Below the pieces are notes generated by a model. That model was not told the origin of the DNA. It ran no database searches and saw only the letters and a program-made list of their open reading frames with translations. This document shows, one piece after another, positions 62,097 to 64,000 of a stretch of DNA of 64,000 bases. The position numbers and the translations under genes were made by a program. The stretch spans positions 23,011,020 to 23,075,019 of the forward strand of contig NC_092362.1 in NCBI RefSeq assembly GCF_030848805.1, in the 5' to 3' direction. Source of the stretch: Temnothorax longispinosus. Lineage: Eukaryota > Arthropoda > Insecta > Hymenoptera > Formicidae. Within the stretch, counting starts at the first letter, position 1. Each line of letters starts with the position of its first letter.

Positions 62097-64000
62097 TAAT
62101 TGTTTGTTATGGAGTAACGTTCTACAACTTATGTAACGAATGTTGTACAACATTTGTATTTGGAGACATAAAATGGTAAAACAGTGTAATTTATCTTTTG
62201 TAAGGGTATATAAATTACACACACAATGCGAAAGATATTGTTGCATGAAAGTTTGTTAGCAAATGGAAATTATTGTTGCGTTAATTCTACATTGTTGCTA
62301 CATAAAAAAATGTAGATACATCGTATATAAGTTTCACACTGAGATATCATCGATGTTTTTATATAGCATCTTTTTTGAGTATATGAAAATATGTATAACT
62401 TTTATCACTTCACAGAATAGTATAAAATGCGCAACATATTCACAATACAATGTAGTAAATATACATTTCTCGTGCGAAAATTATAGAACGTATTTCTCGA
62501 GAAAACTCGTATATATAAAATTTATTATTTAATGTGCCCACGAACGTCGTCATAATTCAAGTAATATTTTCTGCAAGTACTTGAAACAAGCATACAAATT
62601 GTTTAGAACTGTCTTTTCGGAGATCGTTAATTTAATTACGTACTCTCGTCGTATATAGACTGAAAGCATGGCAAAGAAAACAGTAAAGCAGCATTATATA
62701 TAATCAGATATTTCGTACTATAATAAGTAAGAAATTACGCGCAAATAAGATAAGTTTTATGATTTACAAAGTTTATATAATTAATTATCTAGGGTTTTTG
62801 CAAGAAACTATGTTTTAAAAAATGCACGATTTATTTACGTCATTGATTAAAGGATAAAGGATAAATTTATCCAATTTTTATCAAAACGTATATAATAATA
62901 ACTCTTTATACAATAATCGTAATTATTTTATTTATTAAATAAGAAAAAGACTATCTTTTTAAGTGCATTTTTAAAAAACATTATGAAGAAATACAGTTTA
63001 TATAATTTATAATTAAAACTAATTGACACAAATTTTTGTTTAGTTTAACAAATGTTAAGCAATTAAATAAGATTCTATATTAATTTAAGGAATATATTTT
63101 CGGCATTTTTTATTTTCTATTTTTGTGTTATAGTTCCAATTTTCTGTTTTTTTATCACACATCTGTATTATTATATTCTTTTAACATCAAATGATGCATT
63201 AAATGAAATTAACAGAGTGCACAAATATCAACATCAATCGATTACAGCGATCTTTTCATTTGAATATAAATTGTAAATTAACAAAATTCTAGGCAAAACC
63301 TCGTCTGTCTTAAAGAATTTATGGTTTTATGCAAATCCCCACTATTCTCAGGAACTGAAAATTTACATACAAACGTAATTCTCGGGAGTATATTTGTGTT
63401 TATGAAGAGAAGATATATTATTCTTTTTATTCCGTGAAGATACACTTGAAGCTGTTTATGAAGCAGCAGTCGTAAAACTATCCAAAGGTTCGTTATGATA
63501 ACGTTGATGAAACATTGATGTTCATTCACCTCGGTTTTCTTCTTAATTAAAAGCTAGAAATGAAACTTGTCGATATATAAAGCAAGTCGGTAAAATTGAA
63601 TTAAATAAACTTATATCATATTGTACGTCTTGCAATATTTATTAAGTTCACTTGCTGCAATATTATCTATTAAATTGATATTAAGTTTCCACAACGCGCG
63701 AATTTTTACTAATTTATATTAATTTATTTTGCGTTCAACTTTTTAAAATTAACATTTTTACTTAATTTATAATTGTATAAGTAAGGTATATATATAAATA
63801 ATAGTATTTATAAATATTTTATATTAATATGTTATGAATGTAGAGCAGTGTCGACAAGATTTTAATTTATTGAGCGTAAGATTTTGTGTAGTAAAAAAAT
63901 TTTGCGAGATTACTTATAACAAGGATCGATACGGGTGGGTTTCGAATTGGATGAACGCCAACATCGGCATTAATTCTTGGCTCTCCACTTGGAACTGTCA
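62097..64000. other. AT-rich non-coding stretch
   Basis: Strongly AT-rich, with no frame above 89 codons and no repeat structure that I can support. Confidence 0.55.

Overview
The window is animal nuclear DNA, most likely from a hymenopteran insect and plausibly an ant. The base composition is AT-rich, broken by short GC-rich patches that keep CpG at high frequency (long CGCG-rich runs). There are many short foldback and TIR elements and abundant TA, CA, TC and poly-G tracts. No long open frame has a recognisable protein domain. The organism call is inference from composition and repeat style, because no diagnostic gene is present.

No complete protein-coding gene was found in 64 kb. The longest open frames (up to 200 codons) lie in GC-rich patches and look like chance. 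The window reads as a gene-poor interval or as very long introns and regulatory DNA.

The main structure lies at 30.3-35.0 kb. Five homologous blocks are arranged in mirror order around a centre near 33.3 kb. They include a pair of first-exon-like segments (31027-31200 minus; 34287-34439 plus) and a pair of 42-43 nt second-exon-like segments (30335-30377 minus; 34890-34931 plus), all with good splice signals. I read this as an old inverted duplication of a promoter plus two 5' exons, giving a divergent, head-to-head pair of paralogous transcripts. The second exons differ by one base in length and the reading frames do not agree, so these are more likely 5' UTR or non-coding exons than conserved coding exons. 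A third copy of the exon-1 donor end lies at 25088-25125 (minus).

Layout: 1-5.1 kb AT-rich DNA with one doubtful two-exon frame; 5.1-6.7 kb two non-autonomous DNA elements; 6.7-11.3 kb mixed DNA with a transposase-HTH-like remnant and a diverged 100-bp duplication; 11.3-15.2 kb a hAT-like and a piggyBac-like MITE; 15.2-24.3 kb mostly featureless; 24.3-24.6 kb a TA-flanked MITE whose second, inverted copy is at 55.1 kb; 25-30 kb featureless apart from the third exon-like copy; 30.3-35.2 kb the inverted duplication, with three MITEs (one nested inside another) in its left arm; 35-42 kb GC-rich patches; 42-46 kb TC microsatellites, a piggyBac-like MITE and a 530-bp foldback; 46-55 kb mostly featureless; 55-64 kb two MITEs, one of them 97% identical to the nested copy at 32.0 kb.
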